DNA of 36,458 nucleotides from contig JARFQI010000196.1 of NCBI GenBank assembly GCA_029287855.1, forward strand, positions 1-36,458, in the 5' to 3' direction. This document shows positions 36,422 through 36,458 of this stretch, one piece after another. The notes under the pieces were generated by a model. The model did no database searches. It had not been told where the DNA came from and saw only the letters and a program-made list of their open reading frames with translations. Made by a program: the position numbers and the translations under genes. The stretch comes from Arenicellales bacterium. Lineage in GTDB: Bacteria > Pseudomonadota > Gammaproteobacteria > BMS3Bbin11. Positions within the stretch are counted from its first letter, which is position 1, and each line of letters opens with the position of its first letter.

Positions 36422-36458
36422 CTTCTTACTTTTTCTCCAGGCTTTCCTGTTCCAGCGA

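Overview
The window is a piece of gammaproteobacterial chromosome, densely coding and visibly of moderate G+C, with 38 protein genes (one cut by the left edge), one tRNA and no stretch over 300 bases without a gene. The gene orders point to Gammaproteobacteria outside the enterics: rpsF-rpsR-rplI-dnaB-alr-radA without priB between rpsF and rpsR, nrdR-ribD-ribE-ribB-ribH-nusB-thiL-pgpA, and queA-tgt-yajC-secD-secF. There is a two-domain DsbC and a TrxC. I cannot assign an order or genus. No rRNA, phage, IS element or CRISPR array was seen.

Layout. 1-4359 (+): an ABC export system with two FtsX/MacB-type permeases, a LolD-like ATPase and a downstream outer-membrane beta-barrel protein; this is the least well understood part of the window. 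4595-6256 (+): pgi, convergent with galU (-). 7284-9726 (-): radA and alr, overlapping by 8 bases, behind dnaB (9744-11138, -). 11351-12587 (-): the rpsF-rpsR-rplI ribosomal operon, with a strong promoter, a candidate S6:S18 autoregulatory leader and a terminator that separates it from dnaB. 12747-14994 (-): trmJ, a membrane-anchored SRPBCC protein and cpdA. 15076-18479 (+): suhB and mutS. 18572-20753 (-): dsbC and an acidic amino-acid symporter. 20911-21342 (+): trxC.

21466-36106 (-) is an unbroken same-strand run of 17 genes: queA, tgt, yajC, secD, secF, glyA, nrdR, ribD, ribE, ribB(X), ribH, nusB, thiL, pgpA, msrB, a cupin and fcl. It covers queuosine tRNA modification, the SecDF-YajC accessory complex, one-carbon and riboflavin metabolism, thiamine phosphate phosphorylation, phospholipid synthesis and methionine sulfoxide repair. 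fcl lies at its end without its usual partner gmd. 36336-36421 (+) is tRNA-Leu(CAA) with its own promoter.

Points most worth a second look: the ABC/outer-membrane cluster at the left edge; two facing arrays of degenerate 7-bp repeats between mutS and dsbC; a hairpin with a bulged CCG that covers the rpsF ribosome binding site; a long acidic tail on S6; a GTP cyclohydrolase II-like domain on RibB that has lost its zinc cysteines; and nested inverted repeats upstream of queA.
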